In this document: piece by piece, positions 1-9,927 of the stretch
Position numbering within the stretch: position 1 is the stretch's first letter
Layout: the number at the start of each line of letters is the position of its first letter
Assembly (NCBI GenBank): GCA_028713975.1
Contig: JAQTNE010000016.1
Coordinates: forward strand, 1 to 47,656
DNA: 47,656 bases
Reading direction: 5' to 3'
Source of the DNA: Sulfuricella sp.
GTDB lineage: Bacteria; Pseudomonadota; Gammaproteobacteria; Burkholderiales; Sulfuricellaceae
Translations under genes and position numbers: made by a program
Notes under the pieces: model-generated
The model's database searches: none
What the model saw: only the letters and a program-made list of their open reading frames with translations
What the model was told of the DNA's origin: nothing

Positions 1-24
1 GCCCACACTTATCGGCTGTATTTT

Positions 25-35
25 TTTAAAGAACA
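25..35 (-). promoter_or_regulatory. rRNA leader boxA antitermination element
   Basis: On the minus strand this reads TGTTCTTTAAA and is followed by a stretch ending in AAGTGTGGGC at the window edge. This is the usual boxA-containing leader just upstream of 16S rRNA in proteobacteria (NusB/S10 antitermination). The 16S gene itself would lie beyond the left edge and is not seen. Confidence 0.7.
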
Positions 36-171
36 AGGCTCCCAATTCCTCAGAAGCGGCTCCAGCATTGCCGAAGCGAGGTGCGCATTCTACAGAGTTC
101 TACAAAAACTGCAACTACTCTTTTGCACCTTTCTCATCGCCGCGCTGTTTGCGCTTCGTCGAGAAGGGCGC

Positions 172-199
172 ATTATATAGACCCAGGCTTTCCGGTCAA
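172..199 (-). promoter_or_regulatory. Strong sigma-70 promoter of an rRNA operon
   Basis: Minus-strand -35 TTGACC (194-199) and -10 TATAAT (172-177) are 16 bp apart. A GC-rich discriminator (GCGCCC) follows the -10 and an AT-rich UP-like tract lies upstream (200-235). A GC-rich discriminator is typical of stringently controlled stable-RNA promoters. The boxA leader about 140 bp downstream fits an rrn operon reading out of the window. tyrS ends only about 65 bp upstream on the same strand. Confidence 0.8.
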
Positions 200-264
200 G
201 GCTTTTTGCAAGATTTATTACAATAAAATTACAAGCCTTTGAAAATCATCAAGCTGTGTATACA

Positions 265-1464
<1,200 letters not shown>

Positions 1465-1563
1465 CTATAACTGTCCGCCTAAGCAATTAAGTAATTGATA
1501 TGAACTTCACTCGCCGCCAATCTTCTGATAAGCTTGCGCCTACAAAAAAAGCTCAGGGAAGTC

Positions 1564-2883
1564 ATGCAAAACAACAAGATCGGCATTTTAACGCAAAAGC
1601 TGTTCCCACAAGAACGAAAATTCAGCCTGCGCTGGCTGGTGGCCTTATCCAGCCTGCCGTTATTTGGCATGGTTGCGGCTTTTGGTATCGCGCCAGAAAC
1701 AGAAACGCGCCAGATTCCCGTTCACACTGTCATTGAGAATCTACAGCTTCCCAGCATCGCACCCACCTCCAACATTGCCGGCAATTTCTGGCACGAGGAA
1801 AAAATTCAGCGCGGCGACACCATCTCCACACTGCTTGACCGCCTCAACGTAAACAACGAAGACATCGCCGGATTCCTGCAAAGCGCAAAAGACTCAACAT
1901 CGCTGCGACAACTCATCCCTGGCCGGATTGTCCGCGCCCAGACCGATTCACAAGGCAATCTCCTCGGCCTGCAATATATCAACAACAGCGAAACCATGCT
2001 GAAGGTGGAAAAGCGGGGTGACGGATTCAAGGCCAGCGACCAGGCGGTACCGCTCGAAGCCCGCGTCCTGATGAAATCGGCGGAAATCAGAAATTCATTG
2101 TTCGGCGCAACCGATGCCGCCAACATTCCGGACAATATCGCCATGCAAATCGCCGATATTTTCTCGTCGGACATCGACTTCCATCGTGACCTGCAAAAAG
2201 GCGACAAATTCACCGTAGTTTACGAATCTTTCTACAATAAAGGCGAACTGATCAAGACCGGTCGCGTGCTCGCGGCAGAGTTCATCAACAACGGCAAAAG
2301 TTATCGCGCTATCCACTTTCAGGATCGCGAAGGCCGTAGCGGCTACTACACCCCGGAAGGCAAGAACCTGCGCAAAGCATTTCTGCGCTCCCCTCTGGAA
2401 TTTTCCCGCGTTACCTCCGGCTTCACCAATGGCCGTTTCCACCCGATACTGAAAGAGTGGCGTGCGCATAAGGGCGTCGATTATGGCGCGCCGATCGGCA
2501 CCAGCGTAAAAGCTGTGGCCGACGGCACCGTCGCCTTCGTCGGCAAGCAGGGCGGCTATGGCAACCTGATTGTGTTGCAGCATCAAGGCCAGTACAGCAC
2601 CGCCTACGGCCACCTCTCCGCCTTTGCCAAAAACCTGCGCAAAGGCAGCAAGGTCAGCCAGGGCGACCTCATCGGACGCGTCGGCATGACCGGCCTTGCG
2701 ACCGGCCCCCATCTTCATTACGAATTCCGCATTGCCGGCATGCAGCGCAACCCGCTGGCTATCGCCATGCCGACCGCCTTCCCCATCGCTTCGCAATACA
2801 AGGCGGATTTCAACAGGATTGCAGAAAACCAGACAACCTGGTTGAACCTGCTGAAAAATACCAATCTGGCATTGCTCGACTGA
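1564..2883 (+). CDS. M23 family murein DD-endopeptidase (MepM-like)
   Basis: Probable cell-wall hydrolase that cleaves peptide cross-links of peptidoglycan from the periplasmic side. I place the start at ATG 1564, preceded by AGGGAAG; an upstream TTG in frame at 1534 has no good ribosome site. The 439-residue protein has a basic N-terminus and one membrane segment (about residues 23-43), a LysM/OapA-like middle region (about 75-180) and a C-terminal LytM domain. Zinc ligands visible are H302 and D306 in AHKGVD, and H383/H385 in PHLHYE, with H350 in AYGH, so the catalytic set looks complete. anmK follows after 3 bp, pairing a wall hydrolase with a muropeptide-recycling kinase. Confidence 0.9.
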   Translation: MQNNKIGILTQKLFPQERKFSLRWLVALSSLPLFGMVAAFGIAPETETRQIPVHTVIENLQLPSIAPTSNIAGNFWHEEKIQRGDTISTLLDRLNVNNEDIAGFLQSAKDSTSLRQLIPGRIVRAQTDSQGNLLGLQYINNSETMLKVEKRGDGFKASDQAVPLEARVLMKSAEIRNSLFGATDAANIPDNIAMQIADIFSSDIDFHRDLQKGDKFTVVYESFYNKGELIKTGRVLAAEFINNGKSYRAIHFQDREGRSGYYTPEGKNLRKAFLRSPLEFSRVTSGFTNGRFHPILKEWRAHKGVDYGAPIGTSVKAVADGTVAFVGKQGGYGNLIVLQHQGQYSTAYGHLSAFAKNLRKGSKVSQGDLIGRVGMTGLATGPHLHYEFRIAGMQRNPLAIAMPTAFPIASQYKADFNRIAENQTTWLNLLKNTNLALLD

Positions 2884-2886
2884 GCC

Positions 2887-3984
2887 TTGAACCCTCCGGA
2901 ATACTATGTCGGACTCATGTCCGGCACCAGCCTTGATGGTATTGATGCCGTTCTGGCTACTTTTGAAAATACCACCTGCAAATTGCTGCACAGCCAATTT
3001 CTCCCGTTTAACGAGGCCCTGCGCACCGAACTGCTCGCACTGAACAATGCCGGAGCCAACGAGCTGGAACGCGCAGCGCTGGCGGCCAACGAGCTGTCGC
3101 GCAGCTATGCAGGTGCAATCCAGGCATTACTGAAACAATCTGGGGTCCAGGCCGCGCAAGTAAAAGCCATCGGCTGCCACGGTCAGACCGTGCGCCACCG
3201 GCCTGATCTCGGCTTCACCCTCCAGTTGGCGAACCCTGCGCTGCTCGCCGAACTCACCGGCATCACCGTAGTTGCGGATTTCAGAAGCCGCGACATCGCG
3301 GCTGGCGGGCAAGGCGCGCCGCTGGTACCGGCTTTCCATGCCGCACTATTCCGCCACCCTGAACGTCACCGCGCCATCGTCAACATCGGCGGCATCAGCA
3401 ACCTGACCAGCCTGCCGTCCTGCGGCAAAGTGCTCGGCTTCGACTGCGGCCCCGGCAATCTCCTGATGGATGCCTGGGCTATGCGGCACCTCGGCCAACC
3501 TTATGACAGGGATGGGGCTTGGGCGGAAAGTGGCGATGTCATCCCCGAACTGCTGAAAAAGCTTCTTGCCGAACCGTTTTTTTCCGCCACGCCGCCAAAA
3601 AGCACTGGCCGCGACCTGTTTAACCTGCCGTGGCTGGAACGCTTCCTGTCGCCCGATTTGATACCAGCCGACGTTCAGACTACGCTGCTGGAATTAACTG
3701 TAGACGGGATAGTCACTGCCCTTGAAGCGCACTGCAAAAAGGCCGGTGAAATTTTTCTGTGCGGCGGCGGCGCCCATAATGGCGCGTTGGTACGCCGGCT
3801 GAAGCGGCGCCTGCCGGACAGGGCCATCGCGTTAACCGATGATTTGGGCATAAATGCAGACTGGGTAGAAGCGTTTGCTTTCGCCTGGCTTGCCAAGCAG
3901 ACGCTTGACGGAAAGCCGGGCAATTTGCCGGAGGTGACGGGCGCGAAGAGCGCGCGCATCCTCGGCGCGATCTACCTGGCATAG
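2887..3984 (+). CDS. anmK: Anhydro-N-acetylmuramic acid kinase
   Basis: Converts 1,6-anhydro-MurNAc released by lytic transglycosylases into MurNAc-6-phosphate in wall recycling. The N-terminal signature GLMSGTSLDGID (about residues 9-20), the phosphate-binding segment FDCGPGN and a late GGGAHN motif are all present. Length (365) matches the family. The start is TTG at 2887, 3 bp after the stop of the M23 peptidase gene; no other start keeps the N-terminal motif spacing. A perfect hairpin follows the stop at 3991-4013. amgK and murU later in the window act in another branch of MurNAc recycling. Confidence 0.95.
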   Translation: MNPPEYYVGLMSGTSLDGIDAVLATFENTTCKLLHSQFLPFNEALRTELLALNNAGANELERAALAANELSRSYAGAIQALLKQSGVQAAQVKAIGCHGQTVRHRPDLGFTLQLANPALLAELTGITVVADFRSRDIAAGGQGAPLVPAFHAALFRHPERHRAIVNIGGISNLTSLPSCGKVLGFDCGPGNLLMDAWAMRHLGQPYDRDGAWAESGDVIPELLKKLLAEPFFSATPPKSTGRDLFNLPWLERFLSPDLIPADVQTTLLELTVDGIVTALEAHCKKAGEIFLCGGGAHNGALVRRLKRRLPDRAIALTDDLGINADWVEAFAFAWLAKQTLDGKPGNLPEVTGAKSARILGAIYLA

Positions 3985-3990
3985 AATAAC

Positions 3991-4013
3991 AAAAGGGGCG
4001 CCAAGCCCCTTTT
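3991..4013. terminator. Bidirectional terminator between anmK and erpA
   Basis: AAAAGGGGC, a 5-nt loop GCCAA, then GCCCCTTTT: a perfect 9-bp stem with A/T runs on both sides. It lies between two convergent genes and can serve both strands. Confidence 0.85.
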
Positions 4014-4035
4014 GTATTTGCCGAACGACGACGAT

Positions 4036-4386
4036 TTATGCCGAGAAGGACGAACCGCAACCGCAGGTTGTGGTGGCATTCGGGTTCTTGATCACGAACT
4101 GCGAACCCTGCAAACCTTCCTGGTAGTCAATTTCCGAGCCTGCCAGATACTGGAAACTCATCGGGTCAATCAACAGGGACACGCCGTCCTTCTCTACCGT
4201 CGTATCGTCTTCGTTGATGGTCTCGTCGAAGGTGAAGCCGTACTGGAAGCCGGAGCAGCCGCCGCCGCTCACGAATACGCGCAACTTCAGCGCCGGATTG
4301 CCTTCCTCGTCAATCAACTGTTTCACCTTGGCCGCAGCGCTATCGGTAAAGTTCAACGGGCTGGGCATATCAGTTACTGCATTCAT
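4036..4386 (-). CDS. erpA: Iron-sulfur cluster insertion protein ErpA
   Basis: A-type carrier that passes [4Fe-4S] clusters to apo-enzymes. At 116 residues it is of normal length. The three cluster-binding cysteines are present: C44 in [11 protein letters not shown], and C108 and C110 in [11 protein letters not shown] at the C-terminus. The N-terminal extension before the core ([15 protein letters not shown]) suits ErpA more than IscA or SufA. It follows the bactofilin gene on the same strand but has its own promoter-like sequence at 4418-4446. Confidence 0.93.
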   Translation of the reverse strand: MNAVTDMPSPLNFTDSAAAKVKQLIDEEGNPALKLRVFVSGGGCSGFQYGFTFDETINEDDTTVEKDGVSLLIDPMSFQYLAGSEIDYQEGLQGSQFVIKNPNATTTCGCGSSFSA

Positions 4387-4412
4387 TCTGCATCTCCTTA
4401 AAAAACTAGTGC

Positions 4413-4446
4413 GACTAATTATTCTATAGTTGAGTTAATTAGTCAA
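4413..4446 (-). promoter_or_regulatory. erpA promoter with overlapping inverted repeat
   Basis: Minus-strand -35 TTGACT (4441-4446), 17-bp spacer and -10 AATAAT (4418-4423). The inverted repeat GACTAATT...AATTAGTC (4413-4420 and 4437-4444) covers both hexamers. In enterobacteria erpA is controlled by IscR, and the arrangement would suit an Fe-S or iron repressor, but I cannot match it firmly to the IscR consensus. The -35 overlaps the bactofilin stop codon. Confidence 0.5.
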
Positions 4447-4853
4447 CCACTCACAACCGGCTCGGCTTCGATCGGTTGCCCGGCGGTGTCTTCGCGGTGC
4501 ACCAGCTTGCCTTCGATAATTGCTCCGACGTGCATCTCCAGGGTTTTATAGAACACATCGCCTGTGACACGGGATTTCGACTGGAGTTCCACATATTCAT
4601 GAGCATGCACCGGCCCCATCACAGTCCCATTGATGACTACGTGCGATACCCGGATTACCCCCTCGATCCGCGCCTGCTCGCTCAACACCAGCGTACTGGG
4701 CTGGTCGCTCGCCTCGCTGATATTTCCCTTGATGCCGCCGTCCACCCGCAAACCACCGCTGAAGATGATATTGCCTTCTATTTTCGTGCCGGCCCCGATC
4801 AAGGAATCGATCCGGTTTTGTGGCTTGCTTTTTTTGTCGTTTCCGAAAAACAT
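4443..4853 (-). CDS. Bactofilin (polymer-forming cytoskeletal protein)
   Basis: Bactofilins assemble into filaments without nucleotide and scaffold wall-modifying enzymes. The 136-residue protein has a short charged N-terminus followed by the glycine- and valine-rich right-handed beta-helix pattern of the family (IEGNIIFSGGLRVDGGIKGNI, IEGVIRVSHVVINGTV, VTGDVF). Length is typical. In many bacteria bactofilins sit beside M23 peptidases; here one lies about 1.5 kb away on the other strand. ATG 4853 is preceded by a G-rich ribosome site. Confidence 0.9.
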   Translation of the reverse strand: MFFGNDKKSKPQNRIDSLIGAGTKIEGNIIFSGGLRVDGGIKGNISEASDQPSTLVLSEQARIEGVIRVSHVVINGTVMGPVHAHEYVELQSKSRVTGDVFYKTLEMHVGAIIEGKLVHREDTAGQPIEAEPVVSG

Positions 4854-4869
4854 CCCCTATCCCCAATCT

Positions 4870-5613
4870 TCAAATCAAGTTGACGGTTTGCATCAGCTTC
4901 GGCTGCGCAGCACCATTCTCAAACACACGTATCTGGACATTCTTCACCACTGCCTTAGGTTCCACATGGAAAGTACCTTCCAGGCGCTGGTAATACTTGA
5001 AGCTCAAATTGTACGCTCGCGCATCGGCTCCCTTCGAGGAGGGGATGGTCATCACCGTCTTTTCGACCCCGTTAGCCAGATTGACCAGCAATTCCACCTT
5101 GCCCTGAAATTCGCGCTCCCTCTCTCCGCCCTGCAACAACAGCAGCCGGTAACGGTATTCACCCGGCATGATATTTTCAACCTTGAAGCGGTAAATACTC
5201 AATTCATCGGCGTTCTTATCGGGCGACATCTGCTTGCGGAAAAAAACCAGATCCTCCTTCAGTTGCGCATTCTCATCCTGCAACGTCTTGACGTTTTTGA
5301 CAAGGTCTTTCTGCGTTATCTGCTCGATCTGCATTCTGCGTTCGCTTTGCGCCCCGTCCGAGCGCAAGCTGACATTTTCGCTCTCCAGTGCCCCAACCTT
5401 TTCCCTCAGCCGCTGCAACTCCTCCACCGTGACACCGCGCTCGAATCCGGCAAAACGCATCCCGGCATCATAGAACCACCATGACAAGATCGCCGCACCC
5501 GCCAGCAGCATCGCTAACAACGGCAAGCGCCAGTACCACGCCACATGCCTGCGCACAGTGAGAGGAGAGGCGGCAATGCCAAAATTGCGTTTCAGCGTGC
5601 GGCGTAGCCTCAT
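4870..5613 (-). CDS. Membrane-anchored coiled-coil protein (DUF6776-like)
   Basis: I do not know its function. The 247-residue protein has a basic N-terminus, one transmembrane helix (about residues 30-50), a coiled coil (about 60-125, rich in E/L/Q/K heptads) and a C-terminal beta-rich domain (about 130-247). It resembles a conserved betaproteobacterial protein that I recall as DUF6776; this name is from memory. It lies 16 bp upstream of the bactofilin gene, and its start overlaps the argC stop by 4 bp, so argC, this gene and the bactofilin gene look co-transcribed. A role as inner-membrane partner of the bactofilin is possible but is inference from position. Confidence 0.75.
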   Translation of the reverse strand: MRLRRTLKRNFGIAASPLTVRRHVAWYWRLPLLAMLLAGAAILSWWFYDAGMRFAGFERGVTVEELQRLREKVGALESENVSLRSDGAQSERRMQIEQITQKDLVKNVKTLQDENAQLKEDLVFFRKQMSPDKNADELSIYRFKVENIMPGEYRYRLLLLQGGEREREFQGKVELLVNLANGVEKTVMTIPSSKGADARAYNLSFKYYQRLEGTFHVEPKAVVKNVQIRVFENGAAQPKLMQTVNLI

Positions 5614-6638
5614 GGCAGCAGTGGAATTTGCTCCAGTCCCATGGTTTCGGAAATACCAAACAGAATATTCATGTTCTGCACCGCCTGCCCGGCAGCGCCT
5701 TTGGTCAGATTGTCGATTACCGATAATACCACGGCGACATCGCCGCCCTGAGGCCGATGCACCGCGATGCGGCAGAAGTTGCCGCCACGTACCGAACGGG
5801 TCTCGGGATGCGCACCCGCAGGCAGCACATCGACGAAATATTCGTTGGCGTAGCGTTTCTCATAGAGCGCCTGCAAATCGACATCCGCAGTCAAACGCAC
5901 GTACAGGGTTGCGTGGATACCGCGAATCAGCGGCGTCAGATGAGGCACGAAGGTCAACTGCACCGGCTTACCCGCCGCCAGCGAGAGCCCCTGGCGGATC
6001 TCCGGCAAGTGGCGATGCCCGGCGACCGCATAGGCCTTGAAATTATCCGACGCCTCGCTGAACAGCGCGCCCACCTCGGCCTTGCGGCCCGCACCGGAAA
6101 CGCCGGATTTGCAATCCGCCACAAGATGACCGAGATCAGCCGCACCCGCCTCGATCAATGGCATAAAACCCAGTTGCGCAGCAGTCGGATAGCAACCGGG
6201 GTTGGCGATCAGGCGCGCGCCCTTGATTTTTTCGCGATTAAGTTCCGGCAAGCCGTAAACCGCCTCGGCGATCAGGTCGGGACAGGCGTGCTTCATACCA
6301 TACCATTTCTCCCACAGCGCCACATCCTTGATGCGGAAATCCGCCGCCAGGTCGATCACCCGCACACCGGCATCCAGCAGTTCGCGCGTATCCTGCATGG
6401 CGATCCCGTTGGGCGTGGCAAAAAATACCACATCGCAAGATTTGAGCGGCGCATCGGCTGGGTCAACGAATTTCAGCCCCACCCTGCCGCGCAAATTGGG
6501 AAACATATCGCTCACCGCCATGCCGGCTTCCTTGCGCGAAGTGATGGCCACCAGATCGACCTCAGGATGCTGTGCCAGCAGACGCAGCAGTTCCACTCCG
6601 GTATATCCCGTACCGCCGACGATTCCGACTTTAACCAT
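5610..6638 (-). CDS. argC: N-acetyl-gamma-glutamyl-phosphate reductase
   Basis: Third step of arginine synthesis: NADPH-dependent reduction of N-acetylglutamyl phosphate. The N-terminal Rossmann motif [10 protein letters not shown] is clear, and the catalytic cysteine lies in [10 protein letters not shown], with AGRKAEV-type and GHRHLPEI segments downstream. I start at ATG 6638 (342 residues, MVKVGIVGG); a TTG three codons earlier adds only MGT. The stop overlaps the next gene by 4 bp. The S9 terminator at 6716-6743 isolates it from rpsI. Confidence 0.96.
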   Translation of the reverse strand: MVKVGIVGGTGYTGVELLRLLAQHPEVDLVAITSRKEAGMAVSDMFPNLRGRVGLKFVDPADAPLKSCDVVFFATPNGIAMQDTRELLDAGVRVIDLAADFRIKDVALWEKWYGMKHACPDLIAEAVYGLPELNREKIKGARLIANPGCYPTAAQLGFMPLIEAGAADLGHLVADCKSGVSGAGRKAEVGALFSEASDNFKAYAVAGHRHLPEIRQGLSLAAGKPVQLTFVPHLTPLIRGIHATLYVRLTADVDLQALYEKRYANEYFVDVLPAGAHPETRSVRGGNFCRIAVHRPQGGDVAVVLSVIDNLTKGAAGQAVQNMNILFGISETMGLEQIPLLP

Positions 6639-6715
6639 AGTGCCCAAACCCCAATCTCAAATTCATTGATAATAATAAGCCCATTGCCACCAGACGACAA
6701 TTACCGATAAGCAAC

Positions 6716-6743
6716 AAAAAAGCCGCCATAAGGCGGCTTTTTT
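6716..6743 (-). terminator. Terminator of rplM-rpsI
   Basis: AAAAAAGCCGCC, loop ATAA, GGCGGCTTTTTT: a perfect 12-bp stem including the A/T tails, 18 bp after the rpsI stop on the minus strand. Confidence 0.9.
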
Positions 6744-6760
6744 GCGGTTGCAGCAAGCGG

Positions 6761-7153
6761 TTAACGCTTGGAGAACTGTTTGGCGCGACGCGCTTTGCGC
6801 AGACCGACTTTTTTCCGTTCAACTTCACGAGCATCGCGAGTAACCAGGCCAGCATTGCTCAATGCACTTTTCAGCGCAGCATCGTAGTCGATCAAGGCAC
6901 GTGTAATGCCGTGGCGCACCGCACCGGCTTGACCGGATTCGCCACCACCATGGACGTTGACCATAATGTCGAACGTGCCCTGATGGCTGGTTAATTCCAG
7001 CGGCTGACGCACAACCATGCGACCGGTTTCGCGTGAGAAGTAAACATCCACAGGCTTGTCGTTGACGATGATATCGCCCTTGCCGGGTTTCATGAATACG
7101 CGAGCTACTGAGCTCTTGCGGCGGCCAGTGCCGTAATTGTAATTGCCGATCAT
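6761..7153 (-). CDS. rpsI: 30S ribosomal protein S9
   Basis: Small-subunit protein whose C-terminal tail reaches the P-site tRNA. The 130-residue sequence has the family start [14 protein letters not shown], the central [15 protein letters not shown] motif, and the basic tail [12 protein letters not shown] ending in the conserved SKR. It lies 9 bp after rplM, the standard L13-S9 operon, and is followed by a strong terminator. Confidence 0.98.
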   Translation of the reverse strand: MIGNYNYGTGRRKSSVARVFMKPGKGDIIVNDKPVDVYFSRETGRMVVRQPLELTSHQGTFDIMVNVHGGGESGQAGAVRHGITRALIDYDAALKSALSNAGLVTRDAREVERKKVGLRKARRAKQFSKR

Positions 7154-7162
7154 GGTAATTCC

Positions 7163-7591
7163 TTAAATTTCCAGTACTTTGGGTTGCTGTGCGCTATGCA
7201 TGTGCTCAGCGCCTTTGTACACTTTCAGCTTGCGGAACATGGCGTAGCCCAGAGGGCCTTTCGGCAGCATGCCCTTGACCGCTTTTTCCAGCGGACGGCC
7301 TGGGAAACGCGCTTGCATCTTGATGAAAGTGGTGCTGCGAATGCCGCCAGGATAGCCGGTATGGCGATGATACACTTTGCCTTCGGCCTTGTTACCGGTG
7401 ACGCGCAACTTGTCCACGTTGATCACCACGATATAATCGCCGGTATCCACGTGCGGGGTGTATTCAGGCTTGTGCTTGCCGCGCAGACGCAATGCGACTT
7501 CGCTGGCCAGACGGCCCAAAACTTTATCCGTGGCATCTACCACGAACCAGTCACGTTTTACTTCGTGCGACTTTGCAGAAAAGGTTTTCAT
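7163..7591 (-). CDS. rplM: 50S ribosomal protein L13
   Basis: Early-assembly large-subunit protein. At 142 residues it is of normal length, starting [15 protein letters not shown], with [13 protein letters not shown] and the GMLPKGPLG motif. It is first in the two-gene operon with rpsI and has a strong promoter upstream at 7629-7658. Confidence 0.98.
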   Translation of the reverse strand: MKTFSAKSHEVKRDWFVVDATDKVLGRLASEVALRLRGKHKPEYTPHVDTGDYIVVINVDKLRVTGNKAEGKVYHRHTGYPGGIRSTTFIKMQARFPGRPLEKAVKGMLPKGPLGYAMFRKLKVYKGAEHMHSAQQPKVLEI

Positions 7592-7628
7592 GCTGAAATT
7601 CCGGTTGCTGTATCAGAGAAAGACGCGC

Positions 7629-7658
7629 ATTTTATGCCAAGACCGCAACCGCTGTCAA
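7629..7658 (-). promoter_or_regulatory. rplM-rpsI promoter
   Basis: Minus strand: consensus -35 TTGACA (7653-7658), 18-bp spacer and -10 TAAAAT (7629-7634), followed by GCGCG. The -10 ends 38 bp before the rplM ATG. Confidence 0.8.
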
Positions 7659-7722
7659 ACGTAAATTCACTATCCCGATGCTATAATCAGCCCCATCAAA
7701 AACACCACGAAAGAAATCTCTC

Positions 7723-8139
7723 ATGCGAACACGGGTCAAATGGGTGGAAGACGCCAGCTTTCTCGGCATCACGGATAGCAACCACGCCGTCCTGATGGAT
7801 GGGCCGCCCGATGCTGGCGGACGCAATCTCGGGCCGCGCCCGATGGAAATGCTGCTGCTCGGCGCGGGCGGCTGCACCGCTTTCGATGTCGTGGCGATCC
7901 TGAAAAAAACCCGCCAGACCATCAGCGGCTGCGAAGTGTCAATCGAAGCGGAGCGCGCCGACAAGGAACCAAAAGTATTCACCAAAATGCACTTCCATTT
8001 CACCGTGCGCGGCAAAAGCGTTAAACCGGAACAGGTAGAAAAGGCGATCAAACTGTCGGCGGAAAAATACTGCTCGGCCTCGATCATGCTCGGCAAGACC
8101 GCCGCGATCACACACGACTTTGAAATTATCGAAGAATAA
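7723..8139 (+). CDS. OsmC/Ohr family protein (YhfA-like)
   Basis: OsmC-fold proteins use two cysteines to reduce peroxides. The 138-residue product has one cysteine in LGAGGCTAFDVV and the second in EKYCSASIMLGKTA, the normal spacing, and looks like the YhfA subgroup rather than Ohr or OsmC proper. ATG 7723 has only a weak purine stretch (GAAAGAAA) upstream. A TATAAT -10 lies at 7682-7687 without a convincing -35. It is divergent from rplM and followed by family A repeat A1. Confidence 0.88.
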   Translation: MRTRVKWVEDASFLGITDSNHAVLMDGPPDAGGRNLGPRPMEMLLLGAGGCTAFDVVAILKKTRQTISGCEVSIEAERADKEPKVFTKMHFHFTVRGKSVKPEQVEKAIKLSAEKYCSASIMLGKTAAITHDFEIIEE

Positions 8140-8147
8140 GCTATTGA

Positions 8148-8276
8148 ACCGCGGAGGACGCGGAGAGCGCAGAGGAATTCAAAAACTTACGGCCAATTGC
8201 ACCCCACAAAAAGTACGTTTCAACTCAAGCACCGGAGCCTTTGCTTTTCCTCAGCGCCCTCCGCGTCCTCCGCGGT
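8148..8276. repeat. Family A inverted-repeat element A1
   Basis: Begins ACCGCGGAGGACGCGGAG and ends CCCTCCGCGTCCTCCGCGGT; the arms pair over about 25-30 bp with a ~65-bp interior. It fills the gap between the OsmC gene and the convergent GlcF-type gene. The interior shares GAGGAATTC, GGCCAA(T/C)NGCACC and GTTTCAA with copy A8. See the finding on family A. Confidence 0.85.
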
Positions 8277-8292
8277 GAAACGCCTTTCAGGA

Positions 8293-9564
8293 TCATCCGC
8301 CCAAGCTACCATCAAACCCCATTTGTCTGGCCAGCAACGTTACCGGATGGATCACCTCAATCTCGACCCCGGCTTCCCTCAGGCCGCCAGCCATGTGCAT
8401 GGCGCAACCGATATTTGAAGTAGCGAGGAGGCGCGCACCACTGGCTATTACCGCTGCCGTCTTATCCGCCAGCAGCGCCTCCGCCATTTTCGGCTGGCTC
8501 AAAAAATAGGTTCCCGCCGCACCGCAGCACTGGTCGTTCCCCGCCAAGGGCGCAATAACCGCGCCGGGAATGCGGCGCAGCAGATCGTAAGGCTGACTAT
8601 GGCAATGCAGCACGTTGCGCATCGAACAGGGCTCGTGCACCGCCACCTTTTCTGCCAGCGGAGCGATTACCACGCCCTCCCAGCCTTGAGCCCCGGCGAG
8701 AAATTCGCTGATGTCCATTACCCTGTCGGCAAAAACCGGCGGATAACCCTTCAATGCCGCACCGCAACCGGTGGCGGTTGAAATCACGGCATCCAGCTCC
8801 AGATCGGCAAACGCAGCGACATTTATCCGCTCGAAGCGGCAAGCTTCCTCAGGCTCGCCCAGGCTTTCGTGTATCGCGCCGCAACAGGACTGGCCAAGCG
8901 GCAAATGCACCCGGTAGCCCAGCTTGTTGAGCACAAAAATCGAGGCCGAAAGCGTTTCGGCATCCGACACGCGCGCCACGCAGCCGAGAAACAGGCCCAC
9001 TTCGCCGCACACCTTGCCAACCGGCGGATAAACCGCTTTCCAGAACGGCTGCGGCTTCATCGGCGGCAATTGCACCGCGATCCGCGCCAGGCCAAAGCGC
9101 CTCAACCCGCTGAATTTGCCCGCCAGCGCTTGCAGACCCGACGCCTGCCAAGCGCGCACCATGCCCGACGCCAGGCGCAACATGGCCGGTTTTGTCACCA
9201 CTCCGTCCACCAATGCTCTGCGCACCAACCGCCGCCACAGGCTGTGCCGCCGCGTTTTCTCCAACACGCCGCGCATCCCGGCGATCAGCCGGCCATAAGG
9301 CACATTGTTCGGACAAACCGCTTCGCAGGCACGGCAGCTCAGGCACAAATCAATGTGCGCCAGAAATTGCTCATTAAATGGGATTCGCCCTTCCAGCACC
9401 CCCTGCATCAACGCAATACGCCCGCGCGGTGAATCGGCCTCGTTCAGGGTTTTGCGGTAAGTCGGGCAATGCGGCAGGCACAGACCACAGGCGACGCAGC
9501 GCGAGGCGGCTTCAGCCAAGCCAGAATTTATGTGAAATGGGGTCAGACTCGATATACTTCTCAT
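8293..9564 (-). CDS. GlcF-type (Fe-S)-binding oxidoreductase subunit with repeat-derived N-terminus
   Basis: Two [4Fe-4S] motifs, CVACGLCLPHCP and CLSCRACEAVCP, then two CCG-type cysteine-rich domains (QSCCGAIHE and NDQCCGAAGTY near the end). This is the layout of glycolate oxidase subunit GlcF and related heterodisulfide-reductase-type proteins; the short N-terminus fits a betaproteobacterial subgroup. No GlcD or GlcE partner is in the window. The first 11 residues (MRSISSLTPFH) are encoded by repeat E1, and no Shine-Dalgarno precedes ATG 9564, which lies 3 bp after the mazF stop. Recognisable family sequence begins near SGLAEAASRC. The native start and promoter have probably been lost or replaced. 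Expression may depend on the toxin-antitoxin genes upstream. Confidence 0.75.
   Translation of the reverse strand: MRSISSLTPFHINSGLAEAASRCVACGLCLPHCPTYRKTLNEADSPRGRIALMQGVLEGRIPFNEQFLAHIDLCLSCRACEAVCPNNVPYGRLIAGMRGVLEKTRRHSLWRRLVRRALVDGVVTKPAMLRLASGMVRAWQASGLQALAGKFSGLRRFGLARIAVQLPPMKPQPFWKAVYPPVGKVCGEVGLFLGCVARVSDAETLSASIFVLNKLGYRVHLPLGQSCCGAIHESLGEPEEACRFERINVAAFADLELDAVISTATGCGAALKGYPPVFADRVMDISEFLAGAQGWEGVVIAPLAEKVAVHEPCSMRNVLHCHSQPYDLLRRIPGAVIAPLAGNDQCCGAAGTYFLSQPKMAEALLADKTAAVIASGARLLATSNIGCAMHMAGGLREAGVEIEVIHPVTLLARQMGFDGSLGG
9532..9556 (+). repeat. Repeat E1 (GTGAAATGGGGTCAGACTC type)
   Basis: Matches the copy at 10243-10267 over 25 bp and is inverted relative to 10350-10371. It forms the 5' coding end of the GlcF-type gene. 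Confidence 0.8.
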
Positions 9565-9567
9565 TTA

Positions 9568-9927
9568 TTATTCGCCGGGAATATCCATAACCTGGCGCAA
9601 CGCAGAGTAAACCTGCTGCATAAAAACCTCATCGCAAGAGGCAAGCGGGCCGCTTATCAACCGCCTGTTATCCAGCGCGCGAAGCTGATCCACCAAAACA
9701 TCGGAATCCCTTTCGAGTTGGCCCCGGGCTGTCAAGCGCAGACGCAATGGCTCCGCATCATCAATCAGGCTGGTTGTCAAAGGCAGCACCAGAGTCGACG
9801 GATGCTGCGCGTCCAGCAAAGCCTGGCACTGGACAATCAAGACAGGCCGTGTTTTGCCCGGCTCGGTGCCGCGCCCCGGATTCAGGTTCGCAAGCCACAC
9901 ATCGCCATGATCAGGCTCCGGCATCAT
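9568..9927 (-). CDS. mazF: MazF/PemK-type endoribonuclease toxin
   Basis: Sequence-specific mRNA interferase of a type II toxin-antitoxin module. The 119-residue protein has the PemK-fold signature near the N-terminus: GDVWLANLNPGRGTEPGKTRPVLIVQ (about 8-33), then STLVLPLTTSL and SDVLVDQLRALDNRRL. Length is normal and the fold looks intact. It overlaps the antitoxin gene by 17 bp. Its stop is 3 bp from the start of the GlcF-type gene. Confidence 0.92.
   Translation of the reverse strand: MMPEPDHGDVWLANLNPGRGTEPGKTRPVLIVQCQALLDAQHPSTLVLPLTTSLIDDAEPLRLRLTARGQLERDSDVLVDQLRALDNRRLISGPLASCDEVFMQQVYSALRQVMDIPGE

Noticed and set aside
1..60. tRNA or 16S gene at the left edge
   Set aside because: Only leader sequence (boxA) is visible; mature 16S would begin outside the window.
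2095..2997. 300-codon minus-strand frame over the M23 peptidase gene
   Set aside because: It is a shadow of the peptidase and anmK coding strands; low-complexity, no domain.
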